Origin: Solimicrobium sp040544425
GTDB lineage: Bacteria > Pseudomonadota > Gammaproteobacteria > Burkholderiales > Burkholderiaceae_D
Direction of reading: 5' to 3'
Length of the DNA: 64,000 bases
Assembly: GCA_040544425.1 (NCBI GenBank)
Contig: JBEONO010000008.1
Span: forward strand, 124,001-188,000
The stretch's first letter is position 1; every line of letters begins with the position of its first letter. Under the pieces are notes generated by a model. It searched no databases. It saw only the letters and a list, made by a program, of their open reading frames with translations, and was not told the DNA's origin. The position numbers and the translations under genes were made by a program. Positions 51,962 through 60,657 of this stretch are shown here, one piece after another.

Positions 51962-53512
51962 TTATTCAGCGCTTAATACCAGCACCGACATCGGTGGCAT
52001 CGTCAACGTCAGAATCCCATTGGATGCAGTGACACTGTACGGCACCGGATGCACCTGATCCGGATGTTCAAAGGTATTCAGGCTGTCCATGGCATTGGCC
52101 GTTAACATCTGACCGCTCATTTTTTTGGCCGGCACATCCAGCACCACACTCACAGCCTTGCCAGGATTGGTATTGACGACTGACAGCAGCAGTGTGCCGT
52201 TTGGGGAACGTGCCGCCGAGGCACTGATCTGCGGGATGCTGAGTTTGTCCAGGCGGTACTCGGGATTGTGCTGGATGCGCACAGGCAGCGACGTCGCGCC
52301 CTGAAACGGCACATACATCTGATACGCATAATAGGTCGGGGTGAGCAGCATTTTGTCGTTGTCGGTCACTATCATCGACTGCAACACGTTGACCATCTGC
52401 GCGATATTGGTCATGCGCACCCGGTCAGCATGGGCGTGAAAAATATTGAAATTGAGTGCTGCAACCATTGCGTCACGCAGCGTATTTTTCTGAAAAAGAA
52501 ATCCCGGATTGGTGCCGGGTTCCACGTCATACCAGGTGCCCCACTCATCCACATCAAAGGCAATTTTTTTCTTTGGATCGTTTTTGTCGAGTTTCGCGAC
52601 ATTGTTTTTGATCAGCGTATCAATATGCAGCGTGCTTTTCAGCGTGGCGATCCATTGATCTTCAGAGAAGGCGGTAGCCTGGCCCTTTTTCTCCCAGATC
52701 CCGGTGGGAATCGTGTAATAGTGAAAACTGACCGCGTCAAAATGCATATTCCATTGCTCGTGGATGTGCGCACTCAGATAGTCAGACCAGCTGGCGTCTT
52801 CATCATGTCCACCGGCCGCAATGAATTGCGGGGTATTTTCCTTGGGAGTTTTCAGAAAACTGGCGTACTGGTTATACAGATCGGTATAGTGCTGCACCGT
52901 CATGTTGCCGCCGCAGCCCCAGGCTTCATTGCCGATCGCGAAATACTTGACTTTGAATGGTGCCGGATGGCCGTTCTTGCGCCGCAATTCTGCCAGCGTC
53001 GAGCCGCTGTCGGCGGTCATGTATTCCAGCCACTCGGCCATTTCCTGCACCGTGCCGGAACCCAGATTGCCATTCACGTAGGCTTCGGCACCGAGCTGAT
53101 CAACCAGATCAAAAAATTCCTGTGTGCCGACAGCGTTACTCTCGGTCACCCCGCCCCAGTTGGTATTGACTTTGACCGGACGGGTGCTGCGCTCGCCGAT
53201 TCCTTCGCGCCAGTGATATTCATCGGCAAAGCACCCGCCCGGCCAGCGCACCAGCGGCACATGCAGATTTTTCAGTGCGCCGATCACGTCGTTGCGCCAG
53301 CCTCTGGTATTGGGAATCGGCGACTCGGGCCCGACCCACATGCCGCCATAAATCCCGCTGCCCAGATGTTCGGCGAACTGACCATACACGTCTTTATTGA
53401 TCACCGCCCCGGGCTTGCTGACATCGACGCTGATGTGTACCGGATCAGCAGCCAGTGCAGCGGCGGCGCATGTCATCAAGGCAGTAAGCAACGCGTTTTT
53501 TAAAGTAATCAT
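51962..53512 (-). CDS. Secreted alpha-L-arabinofuranosidase, GH51 family
   Basis: A 516-residue exported enzyme: signal peptide to about residue 22 (TALMTCAAAALAA), TIM-barrel (about 40-370) and a C-terminal beta-domain. GH51 marks: GQFAEHLGSGIYGGMWVG, VRWPGGCFADEYHW, acid/base Glu196 in FAIGNEAWGCGG and nucleophile Glu323 in VDEWGTWYD. It releases arabinose from arabinoxylan, arabinan or arabinogalactan side chains, which points to plant-polymer use. No transporter or other glycosidase is adjacent. Confidence 0.93.
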   Translation of the reverse strand: MITLKNALLTALMTCAAAALAADPVHISVDVSKPGAVINKDVYGQFAEHLGSGIYGGMWVGPESPIPNTRGWRNDVIGALKNLHVPLVRWPGGCFADEYHWREGIGERSTRPVKVNTNWGGVTESNAVGTQEFFDLVDQLGAEAYVNGNLGSGTVQEMAEWLEYMTADSGSTLAELRRKNGHPAPFKVKYFAIGNEAWGCGGNMTVQHYTDLYNQYASFLKTPKENTPQFIAAGGHDEDASWSDYLSAHIHEQWNMHFDAVSFHYYTIPTGIWEKKGQATAFSEDQWIATLKSTLHIDTLIKNNVAKLDKNDPKKKIAFDVDEWGTWYDVEPGTNPGFLFQKNTLRDAMVAALNFNIFHAHADRVRMTNIAQMVNVLQSMIVTDNDKMLLTPTYYAYQMYVPFQGATSLPVRIQHNPEYRLDKLSIPQISASAARSPNGTLLLSVVNTNPGKAVSVVLDVPAKKMSGQMLTANAMDSLNTFEHPDQVHPVPYSVTASNGILTLTMPPMSVLVLSAE

Positions 53513-53719
53513 GATCAGAACCCGATTTAATTATTGATGAAACACGGCGACAAAGCCGCCGTGGCTTTTGCGGACAAAGTTGGCATTATGAGCCAGGTCT
53601 GCGCCCTGTGAACGCAATTTAAATATTTACATTCCTGCTACGGCACTATATGCTTTCCAAAATGCAAATAAGCAGCGAACACCGCAACAGGATTTGCCAC
53701 ATTCAGGGAGAACGCAAAG

Positions 53720-53917
53720 ATGGAACAACATGACCAGACTACATGGATTCAGCGATCCAATACCGATGTTGAATCTGCAGTCAATCGCGGCCTGGCCGTG
53801 GCGCTGTTTGAAGGAATCTCCGCTGGCGCGAAAATAATGTCGGCCGCCGGTGTGCCACTGGAAGTGAGTGCCCGGGTCCTGGGTAATTCAAAACGCCGCG
53901 CCACCGACTGGCAGTAA
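53720..53917 (+). CDS. Small hypothetical protein
   Basis: A 65-residue soluble protein (MEQHDQTTWIQRSN...), with an Ala/Gly-rich middle (GLAVALFEGISAGAKIMSAAGVP) and LEVSARVLGNSKRRATDWQ at the end. A strong AGGGAGAAC ribosome site precedes the ATG and a good terminator follows, so it is likely a real monocistronic gene. I recognise no family. Confidence 0.65.
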   Translation: MEQHDQTTWIQRSNTDVESAVNRGLAVALFEGISAGAKIMSAAGVPLEVSARVLGNSKRRATDWQ

Positions 53918-53959
53918 CGCAGCGTTGGTTTTACCAGTTGGTGATTGCCGGTTTCAATC

Positions 53960-53998
53960 ATTGGCGGCCTCACTGCCCACGTGAGTCCGCCAATTTTT
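53960..53998 (+). terminator. Rho-independent terminator
   Basis: ATTGGCGG...CCGCCAAT with an inner CTCAC/GTGAG stem, followed by TTTTT. It ends the small gene at 53720-53917; the M61 peptidase stop codon lies just inside the U-run on the other strand. Confidence 0.85.
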
Positions 53999-55913
53999 AT
54001 TTCATCGGTTTCAAAATCGCACTGAGTCGATCAGGTGTGCCTTCGATACGAACCAGATGCGGATATTTCAGTCCTTCGTGATAATCGATTCTCACTGTGC
54101 GATAGCGATCATCCTTCTTCAACAACAGTTCAATCGGCACTCTGGCAGTTTTTGCGGACTTGATTGCCTCATTTAATACTTCAGATTTGTAGCCACGGCC
54201 ATTGACCGCCAATAAGGTCGCGCCGGTCGTCATGCCTTGTTTGAATGCGAGGCTGTCCCACTCGACATAATCAATCTTGCCTTCCTTGGCTACGGTAAAA
54301 CCAAGAGAATAGGCAAAGTCACTGACATGGCGCTGCGACTCCATCGCTTTGGTATGGCTGTTCGGCTCTTCGGTATAGATCAACTTCCAACCACCGCGCG
54401 TCAAACCATCTTTCGGGGCGTCCCTGTCATGACCATCCAGTCTGGCGCGCAAAAATCCGGCCCAGTCGTAAGGCTGGACAGCGTTCAAGGTTTTCACGAC
54501 ATCGTCGAAGGTGTAAGGGAGCGCAACGTTGCGGCCATCTTCGACACCAAAGAAGGCGCGCGCGAAATCATTCAGGGACCTGGCATCACCAGACAGCTCG
54601 CGGATTTTGGTATCCGCATCCAGCCACACCAGTTCACTTTCACGATAGTATTCAGCGCCGCGCTGCCAGGAACTCCAGGCCATCGCTCCGTGATAAGAAA
54701 GGATCGGGGCATTGGTGGTGTCCTGCAGATTGCGCCAGGTCCGACCGGCCTGATGATCATAACCGGCCGCGATATTGGCGATTTGATCGCGAATCTGCTC
54801 AGCCGTTTCGAGGCCGGAGCGCGCCGACAAAACTTCTCCCCAGTACTGGGTCTGCCCTTCATACACCCAGAGCAAAGAATCCTGCATCGGGACGTTGAAG
54901 TTAGGCGTCAGCAAATCTGCCGGGCGGCGGAATTTGCCGTTCCATGAATGGGTATATTCGTGCGGCAGCAGGCCGCGCATTTCCCAGGACTTGTCCCAAT
55001 CGCTAAAGTAATTGGCCTTGACACCGTTCTCGCTGGACTGCTGATGTTCGAGGCCAATGCCACTGAATTCGTCGCTCAGCGCCAACAGAAAATCATAATG
55101 GACGTAGTGATGCGAGCCATACAGTTTGGCGGCCTGCTTGACCAGGGTGCGATGAGCGTCGATCTGTTCCGGTTTGGCTTCCAGACTGGCGGCATTGTCG
55201 GCCACCAGATTTAAATAAACCGGCACTTTTGCGCCGGGATCCAGATCGATCCGTTTGAAATATTTACCGGCGAACAAAGGAGAGTCGACCAGGTCATCCA
55301 GATTGATTTGCTTGAATTGCGCCTGGGCGCCAAGCTGTTGTTCCAGCTCGAGGGCAGTGCCGAATTTCCAGTCGGCCGGCAAGGTCAGGCTCGGTTTCAC
55401 GTTGATGTTGCGCGCGTAGTAACCAGCCGGATATAACACGACGGTATTCCATTGCACGCCGACGATTTCAGGGGTCGCGGTGATCCGGCCCTGAGAACTT
55501 TCTACCGGGGACAGAAACTGAAAATCCGCGTCGATAAACTGCGCACCGTCCGGCACGTCCAGGTGAAACGCATTGATTTCAATCGTGTCGCGCTTCCATT
55601 CCAGGGTCTTGCCATTGGCCGTCAAAACCAGACCGGCAAACAGACTGGCTGGTCCGGTCGGAGAATGATTGCCGGGTAACCATTGCGGATAAAACAGGGT
55701 CAACTTGCCGGGCGTGACCGGAATGCGCTCATGAACCTTGAAGATTTTTTGATCGAGACTGGTGGCGTCCACATCCAGTTGAATGACGCCTGGAAAAGGC
55801 TTGTCGACCGGCTGTGGTATGTCCTGCGCAAGGGCGAGCTGGCCGGCCAGAACTGAGGCGAACAGGGCTGCGAATTTTGCCTTCGGGTTGTGGGTCTTGT
55901 TGGAAATTGGCAT
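53997..55913 (-). CDS. M61-family glycyl aminopeptidase-like protease
   Basis: A 638-residue exported protein: signal peptide ending about SVLAGQLALA, N-terminal beta-domain, a gluzincin catalytic domain with HEYTH at 318-322, DARSLNDFARAFFG, and a C-terminal PDZ-like domain (LAFKQGMTTGATLLAVNG). It probably works in the periplasm. I placed the start at ATG 55913 (MPISNKTH, GGACCACC upstream); a TTG 32 codons earlier is improbable. Substrate unknown. Confidence 0.9.
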   Translation of the reverse strand: MPISNKTHNPKAKFAALFASVLAGQLALAQDIPQPVDKPFPGVIQLDVDATSLDQKIFKVHERIPVTPGKLTLFYPQWLPGNHSPTGPASLFAGLVLTANGKTLEWKRDTIEINAFHLDVPDGAQFIDADFQFLSPVESSQGRITATPEIVGVQWNTVVLYPAGYYARNINVKPSLTLPADWKFGTALELEQQLGAQAQFKQINLDDLVDSPLFAGKYFKRIDLDPGAKVPVYLNLVADNAASLEAKPEQIDAHRTLVKQAAKLYGSHHYVHYDFLLALSDEFSGIGLEHQQSSENGVKANYFSDWDKSWEMRGLLPHEYTHSWNGKFRRPADLLTPNFNVPMQDSLLWVYEGQTQYWGEVLSARSGLETAEQIRDQIANIAAGYDHQAGRTWRNLQDTTNAPILSYHGAMAWSSWQRGAEYYRESELVWLDADTKIRELSGDARSLNDFARAFFGVEDGRNVALPYTFDDVVKTLNAVQPYDWAGFLRARLDGHDRDAPKDGLTRGGWKLIYTEEPNSHTKAMESQRHVSDFAYSLGFTVAKEGKIDYVEWDSLAFKQGMTTGATLLAVNGRGYKSEVLNEAIKSAKTARVPIELLLKKDDRYRTVRIDYHEGLKYPHLVRIEGTPDRLSAILKPMK

Positions 55914-56237
55914 GGTGGTCCGATCGATGTTAAAGCTACGAAAGCTTGTAATTGTTGATTTGGTTCGGTTCTTCGTTACTACAGACAAGACTGGACAGTT
56001 TGGCGGCAAACAAAATACACGTCAAATATTTTCAGCAGGGCAATAGCCCATTTGCGAAATGTCCCGGCAAAATTTTTTACCTCGCTGGTGAAATATGCAT
56101 TATTGTTTGAAAACAAGTTCAATTCACACAATTAAATTCACTGGTTTGTGAACGAATTTGGATCAAAACAATACGCTGCCAAGTCCCATAAAAAATACCA
56201 GTTTTGAATTTACTCATTAACCGGAAGGATAAGAAAA
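55914..56237. other. Intergenic region between divergent genes
   Basis: Promoter DNA for the M61 peptidase (minus) and DUF805 protein (plus), AT-rich toward the right. No repeat, palindrome or convincing small gene is visible. Confidence 0.5.
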
Positions 56238-56570
56238 ATGAACTTCACAGAATCAGTCAGTGTTTGCTTCAGCAAATATGCCGATTTCAATGGACGCGCA
56301 ACCAGATCTGAATATTGGTGGTTTGTACTGTTCATTTTTGCAGTTCATGCCGTGCTGTCGCTGACCGGATCACACCTGATTCGCGGACTGTTCGGCTTCG
56401 CGACCTTGGTTCCACACCTGGCAGTCGGCGCACGCAGGCTGCATGACACTGACCGGAGCGGATGGTGGCAATTGCTGTATTTCGTACCGCTGATTGGCTG
56501 GATTTTTTTGCTGATCTGGAAAGTTCAGGAAAGCGATGTCGGCGCAAATCGCTTTGACAATATCGGCTGA
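56238..56570 (+). CDS. DUF805 membrane protein
   Basis: A 110-residue protein with about three hydrophobic helices. It shows the family signature FNGRATRSEYWWFVLF, PHLAVGARRLHDTDRSGWWQL and PLIGWIFLLIWKVQESD. DUF805 proteins are small inner-membrane proteins of unknown function. AAGGATAAG precedes the start. Confidence 0.9.
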   Translation: MNFTESVSVCFSKYADFNGRATRSEYWWFVLFIFAVHAVLSLTGSHLIRGLFGFATLVPHLAVGARRLHDTDRSGWWQLLYFVPLIGWIFLLIWKVQESDVGANRFDNIG

Positions 56571-56669
56571 CGCCGCTTCGTCCAACAGGGGCAGTCGAAG
56601 TTTTGTCGGAAGTCGGCTGTTTGTCATCTATAATGCGCGCTCCCTGTTCGCGCTGCAGTCTCCTATTCG

Positions 56670-56979
56670 TACTGTGTCAAAAATTTACCCCGGCTAGGCG
56701 CCCCCGGCTAGGCGCCGTCGTTCCCGAGGGGGTAGTCGGGAACCCAGTGTCGTAAAGCGGTTGATTCAACCTGCAAGTCGTTTTAATTAACGCCGAAAAC
56801 GCCGCTGGGTTCCCGCCAAAAGCTCGCGGGAAAGACGGGGGCGCCTAGACGGGGGCGCCTAGCCGGGGGCGCCTAGCCGGGGGCGCCTAGCCGGAGCGCC
56901 TAGCCGGAGCGCCTGGACGGAGCGCCTGGACGGAGCACCGCGCCGATATAAATTCGCTTTCCGAACTTTTGACACAGTA
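56670..56979. mobile_element. 310-bp MITE-like element with 13-bp terminal inverted repeats
   Basis: TACTGTGTCAAAA at 56670-56682 is exactly inverted at 56967-56979. Inside lie a left GC block (56688-56716), a palindromic repeat pair (arms 56716-56747 and 56805-56837, copy 3 of the repeat at 9397 and 42404), and a right tandem array (56837-56940): four 14-bp units of the form GGGGGCGCCTAGCC (one ends GAC), three 13-bp units GGAGCGCCTRGMC and a partial. The left block is the reverse complement of two right-hand units over 29 bp, so the whole element can fold into one long stem. No transposase is encoded. It ends nine bases before the hpnC start codon and fills most of the 418-bp gap after DUF805. 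Confidence 0.8.
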
Positions 56980-56988
56980 GGACTATCT

Positions 56989-57843
56989 ATGGCAGTCAAT
57001 CACTACGAAAATTTCCCTGTTGCGTCCTTCTTGCTGCCGGCCAGACTGCGTCCCGCGGTGCGTGCCCTGTATGCGTTTGCGCGCGGGGCTGATGATATTG
57101 CTGACGAAGGGGATGCCAGCAACGAAGAGCGCATCGCCGGATTAAATTACTATGCGGACCAGCTAAAAAAAATTGAGGCCAATACGCAACCTGACTCGGT
57201 ACAGTTTCAGACCTTGCAGCAGGTCATTCAACAATATCGGCTGCCGACTCAACCACTGCACCAGCTGTTATCCGCATTCAAACAGGACGTCGGACAAAAA
57301 CGCTATGACGATTTCGCGCAGTTGCTGGACTACTGCGACCGCTCTGCCAATCCGGTAGGTCAACTGATTCTGCATCTGTATGGCGCAGCCACCCCGCAAA
57401 ATCTGCAGGATTCGGATGCGATCTGCTCGGCTTTGCAACTCATCAATTTTTGGCAGGATGTCGCGATCGACTGGGAAAAGCAGCGCATCTATATCCCTCT
57501 GGAAGACCTGCATCGGTTTGGTGTTGGCGAGTCGGATATCGAAAACCAGTCCTGCCATCCGGCCTGGCAGGCATTGATGCAATTCGAAATTAACCGGACC
57601 CGGGAACTGATGCTGTCGGGCAGTCCATTGGCCTGTCGGCTTCCCGGCCGGATCGGTCTGGAACTGCGCGGCGTGGTGCAAGGCGGATTGCGGATTCTGG
57701 AAAAAATTGAACTGACAAAGGGAAATGTATTCCACTACCGGCCGCAATTGACCAGCTGGGACTGGCTGGTGATTGGCTGGCGGATTATCTGGATGAGCAA
57801 ACAATCCAGGTCTCAAGTAAAATCTGCCGGCAATTCAATTTAA
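56989..57843 (+). CDS. hpnC: Squalene synthase HpnC-like (trans-isoprenyl diphosphate synthase fold)
   Basis: A 284-residue all-helical protein with HYENFPVASFLLPARLRPAVRALYAFARGADDIADEG, the HpnC form of the first DDxxD-type motif, and NFWQDVAIDWEKQRIYIP, the second. In the HpnCDE route HpnC converts presqualene diphosphate to hydroxysqualene for hopanoids or carotenoid-like lipids. hpnD and hpnE are not adjacent, which is unusual. The start codon is only nine bases from the end of a MITE-like element, so expression signals may be supplied or altered by it. Confidence 0.88.
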   Translation: MAVNHYENFPVASFLLPARLRPAVRALYAFARGADDIADEGDASNEERIAGLNYYADQLKKIEANTQPDSVQFQTLQQVIQQYRLPTQPLHQLLSAFKQDVGQKRYDDFAQLLDYCDRSANPVGQLILHLYGAATPQNLQDSDAICSALQLINFWQDVAIDWEKQRIYIPLEDLHRFGVGESDIENQSCHPAWQALMQFEINRTRELMLSGSPLACRLPGRIGLELRGVVQGGLRILEKIELTKGNVFHYRPQLTSWDWLVIGWRIIWMSKQSRSQVKSAGNSI

Positions 57844-57874
57844 TCAAATTTAAAACACTGACCCAACTTTTCCA

Positions 57875-58213
57875 ATGCGACTGAACCGGCATTATTCGAC
57901 CGAAGTCTCCGCTCCGAGCAGAAATCTGACTGCCAGGAGATGGTGCGCCTTGGTCGCCTTGCTGACAGCCCTGAGCTTCATCGCGCTGGTATCAACTGCA
58001 GTCACCCACTATCACGGCACGAGCCAGGAAACCCAGGATTGCTTAATTTGCGCTGTCGTGGCAGACAAGATCGGCAGTGCCAATGCCCCTGCTGCGCTGA
58101 TCGCCGCGCAACTGTTCGTGTTGTTTTCTGTAGTCACTGCAAGCCTGCGCAATGCCAGCTACGCAAACTCAGAACTCCTTCCGCCCAGCTGCGGCCCGCC
58201 TGACTACATTTAA
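57875..58213 (+). CDS. DUF2946-like small protein with His/Cys motif
   Basis: A 112-residue protein: hydrophobic helix (about 25-43), then THYHGTSQETQDCLICAV with an HxH...CxxC arrangement that could bind copper or another metal, then a second helix (about 80-97). Such small proteins often precede metal-related TonB receptors. It lies 31 bp after hpnC. The function is inferred from motif and neighbour only. Confidence 0.7.
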   Translation: MRLNRHYSTEVSAPSRNLTARRWCALVALLTALSFIALVSTAVTHYHGTSQETQDCLICAVVADKIGSANAPAALIAAQLFVLFSVVTASLRNASYANSELLPPSCGPPDYI

Positions 58214-58300
58214 TCCAACCTGAAATAAAGACTTCCGCAAGCCGGATCTGCAGAGCAGATGACAGGCGGCGCAACAATTTATTTCTGTCCCCGACCATGC

Positions 58301-58341
58301 ATGCCCGGCATACCGTTTGCTCTTTGAACCATGCCCGGCAT
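58301..58341. promoter_or_regulatory. Two copies of the dyad ATGCCCGGCAT
   Basis: The 11-bp palindrome occurs at 58301-58311 and 58331-58341, 30 bp apart (about three turns), 32-72 bp upstream of the TonB receptor start. It is a candidate operator for a metal-type regulator. Confidence 0.5.
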
Positions 58342-58372
58342 TCCAAGCAATGACGATTCAATTGAGGTTTTT

Positions 58373-60538
58373 ATGCAGCGCATCACCACCATTCCTGTTC
58401 GACGTAAATTATCACTGGCCATCGCGGGCGTCATCGCCCTCGGTTCCGGTTTCACCAACCCACTGTTCGCCGCTGACGACATCCCGCCTGGCGCCGACAC
58501 TGTTGTGGTCATCACTGCTCCGGAACGATTAAAGAGTGCCCGTACTGAACTGCTGCCCAATATCGGCACCACGGTCTACGAGATCGACAAGCGCATGATC
58601 GATAATCTGGGTCAGGGCGCCAACACCCCGTTTGATGATGTCTTGCTGCGCATGCCAGGCGTGGTGCAGGACTCCAAGGCGTCTGGCTCGCTGCATATCC
58701 GCGACGACCACGGCAATGTGCAATATCGGATCAACGGCGTCGAACTGCCCGAAGGTATTTCCGGATTTGGGCAGTCGATCGACACGCGCCTGATCGACAA
58801 TATCGATTTCGTCACTGGCGCCCTGCCCGCTCAATATGGTTTGCGTACCGCCGGGATTATCGATATTCAAACCAAGGAGGGCGATGTCACCCCGGGTGGA
58901 CGGGTCGGCCTGCTGGTGGGCAGCAATAATTATGTTGAGCCCAGCGCCGAAGTTTTCGGCAGCAAAGGCGCGTTCAATTATTATTTGTCCGGCAGTTATC
59001 TGCAAAATTCGATCGGTATTGAAAACCCGATTGCCAGCAAAAACCCGATCCACGACGATACCCGTCAATCCAAATCGTTTGGCAATTTATCGTATTACCT
59101 GGATGACGAGTCGCGCATCAGCTTATTGTTCGGCAGTTACGACGGCAGATTTCAAATCCCGAATAATCCAAACCAGTCTGCGCAATATTCCCTCACCGGT
59201 TACAGCGATATCGCCAGCGGATTTAATTCGATTCCGTCCGGCGCGCTGAATGAAAATCAGCGCGAAAAAAATCGCTTCCTGGTGTTGTCTTATCAAAAAA
59301 CACTGGGCGATTTGAATTTCCAGATTTCCGGCTACCACCAGTATTCAGAAACCCTGTACACGCCGGACGAAAACGGTGATTTGATTTACAACGGGATCGC
59401 GACGCACGCCATGCGTAGCAGCTCGTCGAACGGGCTGCAATTCGATTCAAGTTATAAGCTGAATCCTGAACACACAATTCGCGCTGGTCTGGCTCTGGCA
59501 CGCCAGCAGACCGAGAGCAATAACAATGCACAGGTATTCCCAATCGTCAGCGGCGTGCCGAGCGCCGATCCGATCACGATCATCGATGATTCAAGAAAAC
59601 TGGGTACGTCCGAGAGTTATTACGTTCAGGATCAATGGACGATTTCCAAAGCCATCACGCTCAATTACGGGCTGCGCCATGACCAGGTGAACGCGTATAT
59701 TCAGGAACATCAGTGGAGCCCGCGTTTGAATCTGTCGATCAAGGCCAGTGACAACACGGCCTATCACGCGGGCTATTCGCGCTACTTCACGCCGCCGTCG
59801 CAGGAACTGCTGTCGCAAAACGGTATCGACAAATTCAACAACACGACAGGTGCAGCGCAGGTACCGTATTCGGATCCGGTCAAGGCGGAACGGACCAATT
59901 ATTATGATCTGGGCGTCAGTCACAAGATCAGTGCTGAATTATCCGTCACTGCTGACGCCTACTATAAACAGATCAGTAATCTGCTCGACGAAGGACAGTT
60001 CGGTCAGGCGCTGATCCTTTCGCCATTCAACTATGCCAGAGGCTACGCCAAAGGCCTGGAGCTGTCGGCAATTTACAGTGAAAAAAACTGGGGTGGCTTC
60101 CTGAATCTGTCGATGCAAAGGGCGCAGGGTAGCGACATCATCTCCGGACAGGCGACCTTTGGTCCGACAGAATTGGCGTATATCGCTCACCACTATGTGT
60201 TCCTCGATCACGACCAGGCTTTTTCCGTATCAGGTGGCGCCAATACCAAACTCGGTGAATATAAATTGAGTGGCGATTTTATCTACGGCAGCGGTCTGCG
60301 CAATACGCCAGCCAACAGCGCACCGAATTCAGCGTCCCTGCCCCAGTACATCACGTTCAATACCAATCTGACCCGCAGCTGGAAGGACTCGGCGCTCGGC
60401 ACGGTCGAAGGCCGGATCGCCGTACTGAATATCTTTGACCGATCGTATCTGCTGCGCGATGGGACCGGGATCGGTGTCGGCGCTCCGCAGTATGGAGCCA
60501 GGCGCACGCTGTTTGTCGGCATCTCGACCAGCTTTTAA
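58373..60538 (+). CDS. TonB-dependent outer-membrane receptor
   Basis: A 721-residue receptor (MQRITTIPVRRK...). Signal peptide to about residue 35 (FTNPLFAAD), plug domain (about 45-165) with NIGTTVYEIDKRMI, FDDVLLRMPGVVQD, QYRINGVELPEG and QYGLRTAGIIDIQTK, then a 22-strand barrel (about 170-721) ending YGARRTLFVGISTSF. ATG 58373 has GAGG five bases upstream. Its ligand is unknown; the preceding His/Cys protein and paired operator suggest a metal complex. An excellent terminator follows. Confidence 0.93.
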   Translation: MQRITTIPVRRKLSLAIAGVIALGSGFTNPLFAADDIPPGADTVVVITAPERLKSARTELLPNIGTTVYEIDKRMIDNLGQGANTPFDDVLLRMPGVVQDSKASGSLHIRDDHGNVQYRINGVELPEGISGFGQSIDTRLIDNIDFVTGALPAQYGLRTAGIIDIQTKEGDVTPGGRVGLLVGSNNYVEPSAEVFGSKGAFNYYLSGSYLQNSIGIENPIASKNPIHDDTRQSKSFGNLSYYLDDESRISLLFGSYDGRFQIPNNPNQSAQYSLTGYSDIASGFNSIPSGALNENQREKNRFLVLSYQKTLGDLNFQISGYHQYSETLYTPDENGDLIYNGIATHAMRSSSSNGLQFDSSYKLNPEHTIRAGLALARQQTESNNNAQVFPIVSGVPSADPITIIDDSRKLGTSESYYVQDQWTISKAITLNYGLRHDQVNAYIQEHQWSPRLNLSIKASDNTAYHAGYSRYFTPPSQELLSQNGIDKFNNTTGAAQVPYSDPVKAERTNYYDLGVSHKISAELSVTADAYYKQISNLLDEGQFGQALILSPFNYARGYAKGLELSAIYSEKNWGGFLNLSMQRAQGSDIISGQATFGPTELAYIAHHYVFLDHDQAFSVSGGANTKLGEYKLSGDFIYGSGLRNTPANSAPNSASLPQYITFNTNLTRSWKDSALGTVEGRIAVLNIFDRSYLLRDGTGIGVGAPQYGARRTLFVGISTSF

Positions 60539-60544
60539 AAACCA

Positions 60545-60566
60545 GGGAGCCGCGGCTCCCTTTTTT
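60545..60566 (+). terminator. Rho-independent terminator after TonB receptor
   Basis: GGGAGCCG-CGGCTCCC followed by TTTTTT, seven bases after the stop codon. Confidence 0.95.
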
Positions 60567-60657
60567 ATTCCCTAAAAATTCGATTCTTGTTTTTGCAGAA
60601 ACTATAAACTACACTCTGCACTGGTTTTTGAAAAACAATAATTTGAATAAATCCATC

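Noticed and set aside
52268..53503. Plus-strand 411-codon frame opposite the arabinofuranosidase
   Set aside because: The minus strand has signal peptide and both catalytic glutamates of GH51; the antisense frame shows no domain.
56837..56940. CRISPR array
   Set aside because: The repeats are contiguous 13-14-bp units with no spacers, and no cas genes are present.
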